From Tritrichomonas musculus (lineage: Eukaryota; Parabasalia; Tritrichomonadida; Tritrichomonadidae), in contig JAPFFF010000001.1 of assembly GCA_039105265.1 (NCBI GenBank), positions 11,160,001 to 11,224,000 on the forward strand: DNA of 64,000 bases. Reading direction: 5' to 3'. The notes under the pieces were generated by a model. It saw nothing but the letters and a program-made list of their open reading frames with translations. It was not told the origin of the DNA and did no database searches. This document shows, in pieces, positions 19,926 through 29,353 of this stretch. The position numbers and the translations under genes were made by a program. Every line of letters begins with the position of its first letter. Within the stretch, counting starts at the first letter, position 1.

Positions 19926-20240
19926 ATATCTGATATTTTGTAAGTAATTTTATTTTGTTTGTAAATAGAAATTAAAAAAATATTTAATATTTTAATATCT
20001 AATTTATTTTTTTTTATTATTATCATAAAATTCTGATAATCTTAACGAGTGATAAAAGAATTTGGTGCAAATATTTTTTAAGAACGAAAATGTAAGCAAA
20101 ACATTCTGAAATTTATTATATTAGTAAAACAAAATATTAGAAATAATGAATAATTGTAAATAATATATATTTTATTAACAACCTTTTTTTCATTACTATT
20201 AACATCATTAATCAAAATTAAGTAGAAACTAGAAACTTAT
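19926..20240. other. convergent intergenic spacer, nothing recognised
   Basis: 315 AT-rich bases between the convergent coiled-coil and WD40 genes, with no ORF or repeat of note. Confidence 0.5.
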
Positions 20241-21131
20241 CTATTTATCCTTTCGATAAAGAGACCAGAGTGCAATTCCTCTATCATCACCACCACTTGC
20301 AAGAAGTCCATCTTGAGCAAATGCAACAGAATGTATTCCTCCTCTATGATGCTTAAGAACTGCTAAAGCATTTCCTTTCTTGGCATCAAAAAGTCGAACT
20401 CTCCCATCCCAGCCAGCGGTTGCCCATATTCTTCCATCACATCTTATTGTAATGTCGTCAATTCCAGGATGAGGCATCGAATATAAAACAGTTTTTGTTG
20501 TTGGAGTTATATCATAGACATCTTTTTGGGCACTTCCTACGATACAACGGTTTTCGTTCACAATGGCCATTGAAATAATTGGATCTTTAAGTTTCATCTC
20601 ATTTTTCCAAACAGGATCAGCACAATTTCTATTATCAAAAATACAAACAGACGAATCTTCCATAGCAAGGCCAATTAAATGCTCGCCATAAACAGCAATA
20701 TCCATAATCATACCATGATTTTTAAAATCAGCACCTGGGAAATAAGAACCATCTTTTGTATCAAATATCATCAAACGACCATTAAAAGCATCTGCAAACC
20801 ATAAATCCGAACCAAGAAGACGAGAGCCAGCAAATCCTGATGAAATATCAGTTTGCACTTCTTGCTTTACATTCCCTTCAAAGTCATACGAAAAAATGCG
20901 ACCAAGACGAGAATTGGTGAAAATAGTATCATCATTAGTAACAACCCGTAGAAATCCATCATCGCCGTCTTCCATTTTGTGGAGAGTTTTTATTATTCTC
21001 CGAGTACGAATATCCCAAATGAAAAGTTCACATTTATTTGAACAAGATGCAATTCGTTCAGGGAAAAAACATATTGAAGTAATTGAAGCTTGATGACCTC
21101 GAAGAACTGTGACTGGAGGTGGTGGCTGCAT
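20241..21131 (-). CDS. GNB1L/Asa1-like WD40 protein
   Basis: 296 residues making one compact WD40 propeller. The N-terminus (PVTVLRGHQASITSICFF) and especially the C-terminus (ATAGWDGRVRLFD, VAFAQDGLLASGGDDRGIALWSLY) follow human GNB1L and yeast Asa1 closely, including the final WSLY. In other eukaryotes GNB1L/Asa1 works with the TTT (Tel2-Tti1-Tti2) co-chaperone to stabilise PI3K-like kinases such as ATR and mTOR. The length is close to the family norm (about 327 in human). The start ATG at 21131 is the first in frame, and the divergent small ORF at 21249 lies 117 bases away. Fold and family are well supported; function in this organism is inferred. Confidence 0.8.
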   Translation of the reverse strand: MQPPPPVTVLRGHQASITSICFFPERIASCSNKCELFIWDIRTRRIIKTLHKMEDGDDGFLRVVTNDDTIFTNSRLGRIFSYDFEGNVKQEVQTDISSGFAGSRLLGSDLWFADAFNGRLMIFDTKDGSYFPGADFKNHGMIMDIAVYGEHLIGLAMEDSSVCIFDNRNCADPVWKNEMKLKDPIISMAIVNENRCIVGSAQKDVYDITPTTKTVLYSMPHPGIDDITIRCDGRIWATAGWDGRVRLFDAKKGNALAVLKHHRGGIHSVAFAQDGLLASGGDDRGIALWSLYRKDK

Positions 21132-21248
21132 TTAAAATCAAATTTTAAATTGAAAAGATATTTGCTCGCTTAATTTGTTTATTTAACTTTTTCCAATCAA
21201 TGCTTTATTTATATAGTAATTCTTCTAAAGAAGATTTGGTAAGCTCAT

Positions 21249-21479
21249 ATGAGCTTTTTAAAAAAAAATATGGAAAGAATATCAGAATATTCTGATATTG
21301 AGGATTCTAATTCATTAACTTCAATATTAAGTTTAAAACAATTCATTAGTAATATATTATATAACGATTATTTATTCAAACATAAAAAAGAATTGATGAA
21401 TATTCATCTGTCTGAATTATCCAGATATTTGAATATCAATAATATAAAAAAATCGAGAGGCATGGGACAAAATGAATGA
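21249..21479 (+). CDS. possible small protein of unknown function
   Basis: 76 codons from ATG (MSFLKKNMERISEYSDIED) to TGA, divergent from the WD40 gene. The sequence is helical in character (SILSLKQFISNILYNDYLF) with a basic, hydrophilic C-terminus. No homologous family is recognised. It may be a real short gene or a chance ORF in AT-rich DNA; the amino-acid mix is less Phe/Ile/Asn-skewed than that of neighbouring spurious frames, which favours a gene slightly. Confidence 0.35.
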   Translation: MSFLKKNMERISEYSDIEDSNSLTSILSLKQFISNILYNDYLFKHKKELMNIHLSELSRYLNINNIKKSRGMGQNE

Positions 21480-21559
21480 TCAGTTAAGCAATATTTGATT
21501 CAAATCCAAAAAACAATAAAGTGGAGTTTTATTTGGAATGAACTAATATATTGATCCAT

Positions 21560-23701
21560 TTAGGTATTTGCATTTTCTTCAAAATTTACATTTTCACGAG
21601 CATTTGTATTTTCTTCAGCATTTGCATTATTTTCATTATTTACATTTTCTTCAGTATTCGGATTTTCACCATTATTTGTATTTTCTTCAGCATTTGCATT
21701 ATTTTCATTATTTACATTTTCTTCAGTATTCGGATTTTCACCATTATTTGTATTTTCTTCAGCATTTGCATTATTTTCATTATTTTCATTATTTACATTT
21801 TCTTCAGTATTCGGATTTTCACCATTATTTGCATTTTCGCTAGCATTTGTATTTTCTTCAGCATTTGCATTATTTTCATTATTTTCATTATTAACATTTT
21901 CTTCAGTATTCGGATTTTCACCATTATTTGCATTTTCGCTAGCATTTGTATTTTCTTCAGCATTTGCATTATTTTCATTATTTACATTTTCTTCAGTATT
22001 CGGATTTTCACCATTATTTGCATTTTCGCTAGCATTTGTATTTTCTTCAGCATTTGCATTATTTTCATTATTTACATTTTCTTCAGTATTCGGATTTTCA
22101 TCATTATTTGCGTTTTTTTCAGCATTCACATTTGCTTCAGCATTTGCATTTTCTTCAGTATTTGCATTATTTTCATTATTTTCATTATTTACATTTTCTT
22201 CAGTATTCAGATTTTCATCATTATTTGTATTTTCGCTAGCATTTGTATTTTCTTCAGTATTTGCATTATTTTCATTATTTGCATTTTCTTCAGTATTTGC
22301 ATTTTCACTAGCATTTGTATTTTCTTCAGTATTTGCGTTTTCTTCAGTATTTGTATTTACTTCAGTATTTGCGTTTTCTTCGGCATTCACATTTACTTCA
22401 GCATTTGCACTTTCTTCAGTATTTGGATTTTCTTCAGTATTTGCATTTTCATCAGCATTTGCATTATTTTCATTATTCACATTTTCATTAGCATTTGTAT
22501 TAGCATGCAGCGAAAAAGATTTGATATCATTATTTTTATTTTGATTAGTTTGAACTATCTTATCATCATCAAATATGAGTGATACTGAGAACGGAAAGTT
22601 CATTCTCTGGAATATTGATGTGAGTCTCTGATTTGCTAGAATAATTTCACCTTTCATTGAATTAAAAACTTCATCACATTTTCTTGCTGCTAATACTGCA
22701 GATGATATATTTGCTATTGCTGTCGAAAGTTCTGTGCGAGTTTGAATTTTTCTTGCAAGTGGTAAGCAAGAGTTTGGAAGCGAATGCGCATAAATCTCAA
22801 ATATTTGACGAGTTAAAAAAGTAATCTGCTGTTGGAATCGTGCTCCATCGAATTGTTTGAATCTTAATTCTTTAGGCGCAAGAAACTGTTCTGAAACTTC
22901 TTCTCTTAACGCGCTTATATGACCTTGAAAAGTTTCTAATGAAACACAAGATACGTCAGTTCTATATCTAATATTAGGCATAGCTCTTCTCATATTTTTT
23001 ATTGTTGAATTAATTTGATTAAAACTATCATTAATTTTATCCAGATGAGGCGCAAGTCCTTCGCTTTCAATCGCATTAGTTGATTCAATATATTTTGCCC
23101 ATGCATTAAGAAGATTTTTCGCAGATTTGTATATTGGTGTTGTTTTAATTGTTGGTCTGGGATCGTCGTCTGGGTTGCTTGTAGAAAAATGAAGAGATCC
23201 TTGTAACACAAAAACATCATATGCATCTTTGAGTGATTTAACATCACCGACATAACTGCCATATGTTGGATTAGTTCGTATATAATCTTCTGTCATTGAA
23301 ACAAGTCTTTCAAAATGAATCATGTATTCTCTGATAGGCTGAGCTGCAGCTAGTCCTCGACGCGATTCTGTTGGTGAACCATTATAATTACGGCGATGCG
23401 ATCTGGCTGATACTCGAGGAGAAGTTGATTCTTCGCGAGGTGGTTTTGGAGGTTTTCTTCCATAAGGCATAACTTCTTGAGTCATCGATAATCCTCCTTG
23501 ACGACGAGGCGCCCGTTGCGATTTTGAAAATCGATGTCGGTGGTTATGTTTAGAATTTTGGTTTTTATCGTTCGTGTCTGGTTGAGTAATTGGTATCGAA
23601 TTTGATTGAATAAATCGAGGGGCCTGCAATGGTGATGGGACAGGAGCTGAAAAATCAAAACGATTTACAGGGGCGTTTCGTGATGAGGATGCACGATTCA
23701 T
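21560..23701 (-). CDS. helical-domain protein with long Asn/Glu tandem-repeat tail
   Basis: 713 residues. Residues 1-125 are basic, Pro/Ser-rich and probably disordered (SKSQRAPRRQGG, KPPKPPREEST). Residues 126-385 form a largely alpha-helical globular region (HFERLVSMTEDYIRTNP; REEVSEQFLAPKELRFKQF). From about 400 to the end nearly every residue is Asn, Glu, Ala or Thr, in repeats such as NTEENVNNEN and NASENANNGENP, with higher-order units of about 28-31 residues. The stop at 21560 follows the repeats directly, without a unique C-terminal domain. The upstream ACGTTAA-type box is shared in mirror image with the small RIIa gene. The helical domain is not recognised. Confidence 0.7.
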   Translation of the reverse strand: MNRASSSRNAPVNRFDFSAPVPSPLQAPRFIQSNSIPITQPDTNDKNQNSKHNHRHRFSKSQRAPRRQGGLSMTQEVMPYGRKPPKPPREESTSPRVSARSHRRNYNGSPTESRRGLAAAQPIREYMIHFERLVSMTEDYIRTNPTYGSYVGDVKSLKDAYDVFVLQGSLHFSTSNPDDDPRPTIKTTPIYKSAKNLLNAWAKYIESTNAIESEGLAPHLDKINDSFNQINSTIKNMRRAMPNIRYRTDVSCVSLETFQGHISALREEVSEQFLAPKELRFKQFDGARFQQQITFLTRQIFEIYAHSLPNSCLPLARKIQTRTELSTAIANISSAVLAARKCDEVFNSMKGEIILANQRLTSIFQRMNFPFSVSLIFDDDKIVQTNQNKNNDIKSFSLHANTNANENVNNENNANADENANTEENPNTEESANAEVNVNAEENANTEVNTNTEENANTEENTNASENANTEENANNENNANTEENTNASENTNNDENLNTEENVNNENNENNANTEENANAEANVNAEKNANNDENPNTEENVNNENNANAEENTNASENANNGENPNTEENVNNENNANAEENTNASENANNGENPNTEENVNNENNENNANAEENTNASENANNGENPNTEENVNNENNENNANAEENTNNGENPNTEENVNNENNANAEENTNNGENPNTEENVNNENNANAEENTNARENVNFEENANT
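21575..22500 (-). repeat. Asn/Glu-coding minisatellite
   Basis: About 0.9 kb of near-tandem sequence on the plus strand built from TTTTCTTCAGTATTCGG, TTTTCACCATTATTTG and TTTTCTTCAGCATTTGCA modules. They combine into higher-order units of roughly 84-93 bases that are almost identical towards 21600-22080 and more diverged towards 22400, as expected when a coding minisatellite expands from one end. Confidence 0.75.
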
Positions 23702-23844
23702 TTTGAGAAATTTTTATTCAATTTTTCTATTTTTAACGTATACAACAAATTAGAAATCAAAACTTTTTAAAAACGAAATGTTTTACAAAAAGGCCAATTT
23801 TATATAAAATTTGGCCTTCTCAAATACGTTAATTAACAACTAAT
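23702..23844. promoter_or_regulatory. divergent promoter with two ACGTTAA-type boxes
   Basis: 143 bases separate two divergent start codons. A TTAACGTAT box at 23733-23741 faces the minus-strand gene, and ATACGTTAATTAAC at 23824-23837 lies just before the plus-strand ATG. The AACG core resembles Myb recognition elements described in Trichomonas vaginalis promoters. The mirrored placement, with the minus-facing box about 33 bases and the plus-facing box about 13 bases from its start codon, makes these good promoter-element candidates. Confidence 0.45.
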
Positions 23845-24036
23845 ATGGATCAAGACCCCCTATTTCGTTCTGCTCCACCTAGCCTTTCTCCTCAACAAAG
23901 GGCAGAAGTTAGACAATACATACATGATCATCCTGAAATACGCGAACTCATTCAAAATTTAATGACCGCCATCATTTCAAATAAACCAGATAAGCCTCTA
24001 GAATTTGCTGCTGAATATTTTAGAAATCTTAAATGA
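23845..24036 (+). CDS. RIIa-type docking/dimerisation microprotein (RIIAD1-like)
   Basis: 63 residues, almost all one helix-turn-helix domain. LSPQQRAEVRQYIHDHPEIR is followed by a hydrophobic helix (ELIQNLMTAIISNKP) and the diagnostic tail KPLEFAAEYFRNL. The last segment fits the RIIa/Dpy-30-like docking-and-dimerisation family, where (P)xxxxFAAxYF recurs, and the layout matches animal RIIAD1, a small protein consisting of this domain. Such domains bind amphipathic helices of A-kinase anchoring and radial-spoke proteins, and many family members are flagellar. An ACGTTAA box lies just before the ATG. Its small size and clean domain argue that it is real; partner and location are inferred. Confidence 0.7.
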   Translation: MDQDPLFRSAPPSLSPQQRAEVRQYIHDHPEIRELIQNLMTAIISNKPDKPLEFAAEYFRNLK

Positions 24037-24293
24037 TACTCTACATAAAGTATCTAATTTGTTAAAAATTTATTAAACAAGTAATTCTTTAACGGCTTTA
24101 TTATTATTATTCTTGCTGATTCAGTATTGATATAAAATCTGATTTCTAATTTTATAAGCAATGCCTACAAACATGAATAAACAAAAAAGAAGAACACTTT
24201 TTTAATATTTAGTATTTACTCAATTTAATATGAATTAGAAAAAAAAGCCTTGGGTGTTTTATTCCCTAATGGCTTTACAACTCTAATATCAAA

Positions 24294-25373
24294 TTATATC
24301 CATGTTGATGGAATTTCCCAATGAGCAACATTGAGAAATAGATCTGAACCATATTTCCTTCTCATGAACTTTGTCTCTTCTCTATCTTCTTGCATGAGCA
24401 TTCCTTTGACTATATTTGCATATGGGGTGAGATCTTCAACTGTGAATTGTGTGTATCCTTCAAGAGCTTCTGGCCAAACATTGCTTTTGCCTTGCATTAT
24501 TCGTGTAACAAAAACTGCAAGTGATGCTTCAAGAGCTGGCTTGACACCATAAAACTTTCCATTGCTTTGGCAAATTTCAAGAATGTATCTTGCAAAAAGA
24601 ATTGCTATTTTGGCTTCCCTGGCTTCTTTTGCTTCTCTAATTTCTCTCATCTCTCTTGTTTCTTTGACATCCCTGATTTCTTTTGGATCACCATTAATTC
24701 TCATAAATTGAGTTAAATAAAAGAGAGGTGTTGCGAATGTTGTTTCAAAGCCAATTGCATTGATAATGTGAATTTCTGCCGCAAATAATTCACGTTGAGT
24801 AAATGCTTTTTCACTAAGAGTAATCAAATCTGTTGACTGAGCTGGGTATATATCTTCAATCTTTGAAGCAATTAAAAAGGCGGCACATCCATATAACTTT
24901 AGTTTTGACTTTGGAACTTGACCAACAGCCAAGTAACGGTCAAAAATACCGATGAAACGGTAAAGAGTATTTGTCATTAATCCTAATTTATAATGAAAAC
25001 GACAAATTGCATCAATAAGGAGATCACGATCTTTAAGAGTAATTTCATTTTGGTTGAATTCTAATGCAGAGGCTGCATTTTCTTCTGCTCTTAATGTTCT
25101 GTAAATAACATGTTCAAATTCTACAATATCTTGTGGATCTTCTATATCTCCAATTGGAACTTCTTTATGAACAAATGGTTCTGGATGAACATATTCACGT
25201 TGGGTTGGTGCAGGATTATTTGCAGGTGATAATACTTTCTTTTGATTTTGGGCATGCTGTAAACGATTAGTCGATATTTGCCTAAGAGGAACACGTCCTG
25301 CATGTCTGATATCATTACAATGTGAGTTTGATGAACTTGGTCTAGATCTTGATGTTTCAATCCTGCTCTTCAT
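24294..25373 (-). CDS. mitotic cyclin (A/B type)
   Basis: 359 residues from ATG at 25373 (MKSRIETSRSRP). The frame is open 45 bases further upstream, but those codons start with a non-ATG-rich leader. The first ~80 residues are basic and disordered; RHAGRVPLRQIS resembles a destruction-box neighbourhood (RxPLxxI/L). Residues 85-215 are the N-terminal cyclin box (DLLIDAICRFHYKLG, LYRFIGIFDRYLA, LYGCAAFLIASKIEDIYP), matching cyclins A/B with the K-I-E-D motif. The second cyclin box follows after a charged insert of repeated REAKEAREA-like words (about residues 235-260) between its first helices. Partner would be a cyclin-dependent kinase. Cyclin identity is firm; A versus B is not decided. Confidence 0.85.
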   Translation of the reverse strand: MKSRIETSRSRPSSSNSHCNDIRHAGRVPLRQISTNRLQHAQNQKKVLSPANNPAPTQREYVHPEPFVHKEVPIGDIEDPQDIVEFEHVIYRTLRAEENAASALEFNQNEITLKDRDLLIDAICRFHYKLGLMTNTLYRFIGIFDRYLAVGQVPKSKLKLYGCAAFLIASKIEDIYPAQSTDLITLSEKAFTQRELFAAEIHIINAIGFETTFATPLFYLTQFMRINGDPKEIRDVKETREMREIREAKEAREAKIAILFARYILEICQSNGKFYGVKPALEASLAVFVTRIMQGKSNVWPEALEGYTQFTVEDLTPYANIVKGMLMQEDREETKFMRRKYGSDLFLNVAHWEIPSTWI

Positions 25374-26101
25374 TATTAATGATATGTAAACGTACAGATA
25401 TTTTCTTACGTTAATCAATCAAAATTGAATTAACGTATTTTGAATTATACTCTATACGTTTGCTTTCAAAATTTCAAAAGACTCATACAATTCTATCTCC
25501 ATTATAAAATATATAAATTTTGGACTTGGAAATGAGAAAAATCAAATGAACTGAACATTTTGAAATTATTCCCAAATAATTCTCCACATTTTCAATATAT
25601 TGTAATTTTTTCGCATCAACTTCATTAAACATGGACCATTTGACGTTAAATAATAAAAGAAGTAAAACTTAAAAACACCTTGAAATATTTCTAGATTTAG
25701 CGCAAGTTACTTTTAATAATGACAGGAAGACTAGCTTTTTTATTTATTTATTTTTTATCATATGATCTGTATAATTGACAAATCAAACATCATATTAATG
25801 AGCTTAAATAATAATAATAAAAAGAATTAAACAATAAAATCGAATTATCAAGTAAAGCATAATATTTTTAAAGGTTTACAAAATCTTTTTTATGGAATAC
25901 AATATAATAATATATTATATTAAGTACTTTCTAATTTTCAATTATAAAAACATGTACCAACAGAAGGCAAAAGTTTTCAATTAAGATATTAGTTTGCTGT
26001 GGCCATTTTCTTAAATCATTTTATTTTGTTTGACGACATTATTGTGAAATTAGTTACTGAAGCAACAAGACTCAATGGAAAACATAAAATAATGAATCCG
26101 A

Positions 26102-26577
26102 TTTATTCAGACAGGAACAAGCTGGAATGATAAAAAATGCTTATTTCTCAAAAGATTTGAGCTCTTATCTCCAGAAGCTAAATATTTAAATGGCGTTTTT
26201 ACAATTCTCATTGAAGAAAGTGAAAACCATGATTCATGTTGAACTAACTCTCTATGAAGTAAATGAAGAGACATCAATTGGTTCCACTTAGTTGATAATG
26301 CCACTATCCATGTCACTAATTGCTTTCAGCTAAATTCATGGTTTCAAGTTGAACTAACCCATGGCTTGTCAGTCATCATTTGATTCAGAATCAGAAAGAC
26401 CAAGTTGAAAAACTACAAATAAGCTTGATGATATGTAGCTGACTCTCTATGAAGTAAACGAAGAGACAGATCAAGAATCTACATGCAAAATATATGAACT
26501 TCCGCAACTAAGCCCTTCAGTAAAATTCGTCAAGGCTGTTTTGACTGGGTTTAATTGGAATGGCTAATTATATTTGT
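26102..26577 (+). pseudogene. decayed gene fragment resembling an F5/8 type C (discoidin-like) domain
   Basis: Three coding-like blocks in the same direction are separated by stops and frame changes: FIQTGTSWNDKKCLFLKRF and ELLSPEAKYLNGVFTILIEE near 26102-26240; NSWFQVELTHGLSVII near 26331-26380; and LYEVNEETDQES to KFVKAVLTGFNWNG near 26450-26577. The WFQVELTHG and QTGxxW/LTGFNW words recall the beta-sandwich F5/8 type C fold common in large trichomonad families, often behind BTB domains. A TLYEVNEET block occurs twice, at about 26252 and 26447, so part was duplicated. It is a host-gene relic; the family call is moderate. Confidence 0.4.
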
Positions 26578-27912
26578 AAATTATACATTTTGACATTTTT
26601 GATTACTATCTAGGAAAATGATCAGTTTATTAAATGCATTTTATAATATAAGATGAGTTCTTTTTTTGAGATTTTTAAGATGGGTTCAGACTTGAAATAA
26701 CGTATTTTTTTCATTTTAAAATAAATCTATCTTATTATATTTTCATTTTTTTAATAAACATATTTAAATAATAAAATAGTTATACATTTCTTTATATTTC
26801 TTTATATTTTAATGTAAAAAGAAAGATCGAATGCATTTATCTAATCATTTAAAAATTTATCAATTTCAGACTATATTCATAATATAAAATAATATATAAA
26901 TTAAACAACTTATATTTTTATTAAATTTTCGAAATATTGTTTATTAACAGAGATAAATGTATAATATATCAAAAAATGGGAGAAATTTGTTTTTGTTTTT
27001 TCTCTTTGAATATTGGATTTATTTATATGTTTAAGCATTTTAAAAGTATTTATTTTTTTAATATAATATAATCAATTGATTTATTCTAAATTATAGCGAT
27101 TTAATATCTATTATATAATTAAAAATAAATAGAGCGGTTGTCCATTTGTAAAGTATTGAAAAATATTAAAAAACGCTAATTGGCTAATAATATTTTATAT
27201 TTGGGGTTGAAATATATGGTTTGCTCAGATATATTCTGTTGATTATGAGAAAAAAAATTTCAATATAAAAATAAAAGTGTTTTAAAAATTTTACATTTCT
27301 CACAAAATTATAGACCCGATTTTCTCTTCATTATTTCATTCCTTTTTATAAATTACTTTATTTTTCATATTTTATCTTTTATGAGTTTATTTGAAAATTG
27401 AATTTTTGTATTATTATTTTTGGTCAATTCAAATTTCCAAATAAATTTCAATTAAATTTTTCAATTTATTCATTTTTTAAAAGATTTTTATAATGATACG
27501 AAAAGGAGATATTGATTTTATAATTATATAAAAAGAAATAATTTATACTACTATTATTGTAATTTTGGATGATAGATAAATTGATTGAATCATAAAAGAA
27601 AATATATTTTTTTTTTAGATAAAAAACTAATTTCCCAGATGCCAGCTATAAATCCTTATTTTATAATCTTTCGTTAAACTTTCCTGATTCACATGCAATT
27701 TCTAAATCAAGTTTTCCTATCAATATTATCTAATGTTCAAAATCGATTATTTTATTTAAATGATTATTTCAATCTTTTAATCACAATTACAACCTTTCCA
27801 TGTCGTTCAAGGTGCAAGTCTTCTCAGTTTTTCTGATATATCCATTCAAATATTTCATTCAATTGGAATACCTGTTAGCTAAAATAAATTTACTTTATTT
27901 ATAAATAATTTA

Positions 27913-28027
27913 TAATTCTCGCAAGGCCACTTTTTGAATACTTTGAAAACATAACTTTTTATGTTAAAATAATGTTACTTATACAACTTTTTAATAAAAA
28001 ATATTCAAAAAGTGTCCGCGAGAATTA
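27913..28027. mobile_element. 115-bp inverted-repeat element
   Basis: TAATTCTCGC...CACTTTTTGAATA (27913-27940) is inverted at 28002-28027 (TATTCAAAAAGTG...GCGAGAATTA), with two bases extra in the left arm. The interior is AT-rich and non-coding. The CACTTTTTG word is shared with the arms of the 5665-5902 element and with the hairpins immediately downstream, suggesting a related family. Confidence 0.5.
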
Positions 28028-28039
28028 CAAATTTTTCTT

Positions 28040-28124
28040 CACTTTTTGAGCTGAAGGCTCAGAAAGTGAATTGCAAAATTTGTTAAATTTGATAAAGACA
28101 CTTTTTGAGCGTAGCTCAAAAAGC
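28040..28124. repeat. two short hairpins with CACTTTTTGAGC arms
   Basis: CACTTTTTGAGC-TGAAG-GCTCAGAAAGTG (28040-28068) and CACTTTTTGAGC-GTA-GCTCAAAAAGCG (28099-28124) form 12-bp stems with very short loops. They lie next to the inverted-repeat element at 27913-28027. Confidence 0.55.
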
Positions 28125-28503
28125 GGCTATCTTGTTAAGATTTAAACTTAATTTTTTTTTAGATATAAAATTCTCAAAAAGTTAATTTTAAAGTTTATTT
28201 TATATACGAAAACCTCCAAAAAAAAGAAAATTTCACTTTAAAAATGCATAATAATAAAATATCAATACCAATTATTTTTAATTTTCATATTTAATGTAGA
28301 AAATTTAAGTAAAATGGACTATATATAATAATTCATTTCGATGTTTTGAAAAAAATACTCAATATCCATTTATTTCCAGACAATTAGAGCAACTATAATA
28401 TTGTTAATTCGTTTTAAATGTTTTTTTTGAAGTTTCAAATAGAATGATGAATACAAAATTTCTCTCAAAATTTTGAATGATTTTCCTTTCAATTTTATAT
28501 TTT

Positions 28504-28652
28504 AAGATTAAAATATGATTATCTTTAAATATAAATAAATATTTAATAATCGTATCGGTGTAATTAAAGATAATCTTATATAATTAAACACATCATAATA
28601 TGATTAAATAAAAAACCTATTAAGTCCCAAAAAGTCCCAGCATATTGAGTCG
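28504..28652 (-). repeat. dispersed repeat, copy 2 (partner at 15096-15243)
   Basis: The reverse complement matches 15096-15243 nearly base for base. Similarity seems to extend beyond the core here: a GTCGGGACCCATC segment (about 28650) and a TTTGTGATGTGAAAAA segment (about 28879) have counterparts near 14725-14760. This suggests a longer ancestral element of about 0.4 kb of which copy 1 is a rearranged version. No coding sequence. Confidence 0.65.
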
Positions 28653-28895
28653 GGACCCATCTGATTTTTATTAATAAAAATAAATTGACAAGGTTTGTTA
28701 GGTCCACGCCAAGTCCCGAGTCCACAAAAAGTTCCAGACTTTTAACAAGTCTATATAAACTTAAGTGCCTCAAAATTTTAATTTTATCTGCTCAAAAATT
28801 TTTTAATAAAATTTAATTTGAAAACTTGATATTTTAGGGATAAAACAATATAAACGTTAAAAAGTTGAGTTAAGGGATTTGTGATGTGAAAAAAG

Positions 28896-29002
28896 TAAAC
28901 TTTGTTTTTTAATTTTCGCGTGTAAACTTACGGTTTCAAAGAATTTATTTCAAATATTGAATGATTTATTTTTTACACGCGAAAATTAAAAAACAAAGTT
29001 TA
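28896..29002. mobile_element. 107-bp element with perfect 31-bp terminal inverted repeats
   Basis: The 31 bases at 28896-28926 (beginning TAAACTTTGTTTTTTAAT and containing CGCGTGTAAA) are exactly inverted at 28972-29002, with a 45-base spacer. Perfect arms in fast-drifting AT-rich spacer DNA imply recent origin or selection. It may be a MITE or a structured RNA; nothing favours the RNA option beyond the stem. Confidence 0.6.
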
Positions 29003-29082
29003 AAGGCTAAAAATTAATAATTTTATTCGAAAATTTGACCCACTTATTTTAAAAGGTTTATATCATTTCATTTTATGGTTAT

Positions 29083-29162
29083 TAATTCTATGAGATGTAA
29101 GAAAAGTTGAAATGAAAAAAAAATACTCTTGAACAGTAATTCTATGAGATGTAAGAAAAGTT
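29083..29162 (+). repeat. 26-bp direct repeat
   Basis: TAATTCTATGAGATGTAAGA followed by AAAGTT occurs exactly at 29083-29108 and 29137-29162. It is probably a local tandem duplication. Confidence 0.6.
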
Positions 29163-29353
29163 AAAACCCGAAAAAATAATATTTAAAGTATATCTTCAAA
29201 TATAAATTAAAAAATGATTTACAATTATAATTTTAATTAAAAGAGCTAATATTCTTAGAGTGAATATATACCAAAATATATTATTTCGAATATTTGGTTG
29301 GATAGGTGAGTATAGAAAATCTATTTTTTTTATGTTTAAAATATAAAGATAAA

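Larger units (their letters stand above)
25374..29353. other. gene-poor 4-kb region with relics and inverted-repeat elements
   Basis: Nearly 4 kb without an intact gene. It contains a decayed gene (26102-26577), an inverted-repeat element (27913-28027), two short hairpins (28040-28124), the second dispersed-repeat copy (28504-28652), a perfect 31-bp inverted-repeat element (28896-29002) and a 26-bp direct repeat (29083-29162). ACGTTAA (25408-25414) and TAACGTATT (25431-25439) boxes sit upstream of the cyclin start. The rest is very AT-rich, with long A/T runs. Confidence 0.65.

Noticed and set aside
21551-22582. 343-codon open frame on the plus strand (Ile/Phe/Cys/Ser)
   Set aside because: Antisense of the Asn/Glu repeat tail of the minus-strand gene; periodic and without folded character.
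29306-29353. GTG upstream of the RCC1-kinase ATG, reading GTGAGTAT like a 5' splice site
   Set aside because: Trichomonad introns use a stricter 5' consensus and a fixed 3' motif with branch point; no matching 3' motif was seen, and the ATG at 29354 suffices.
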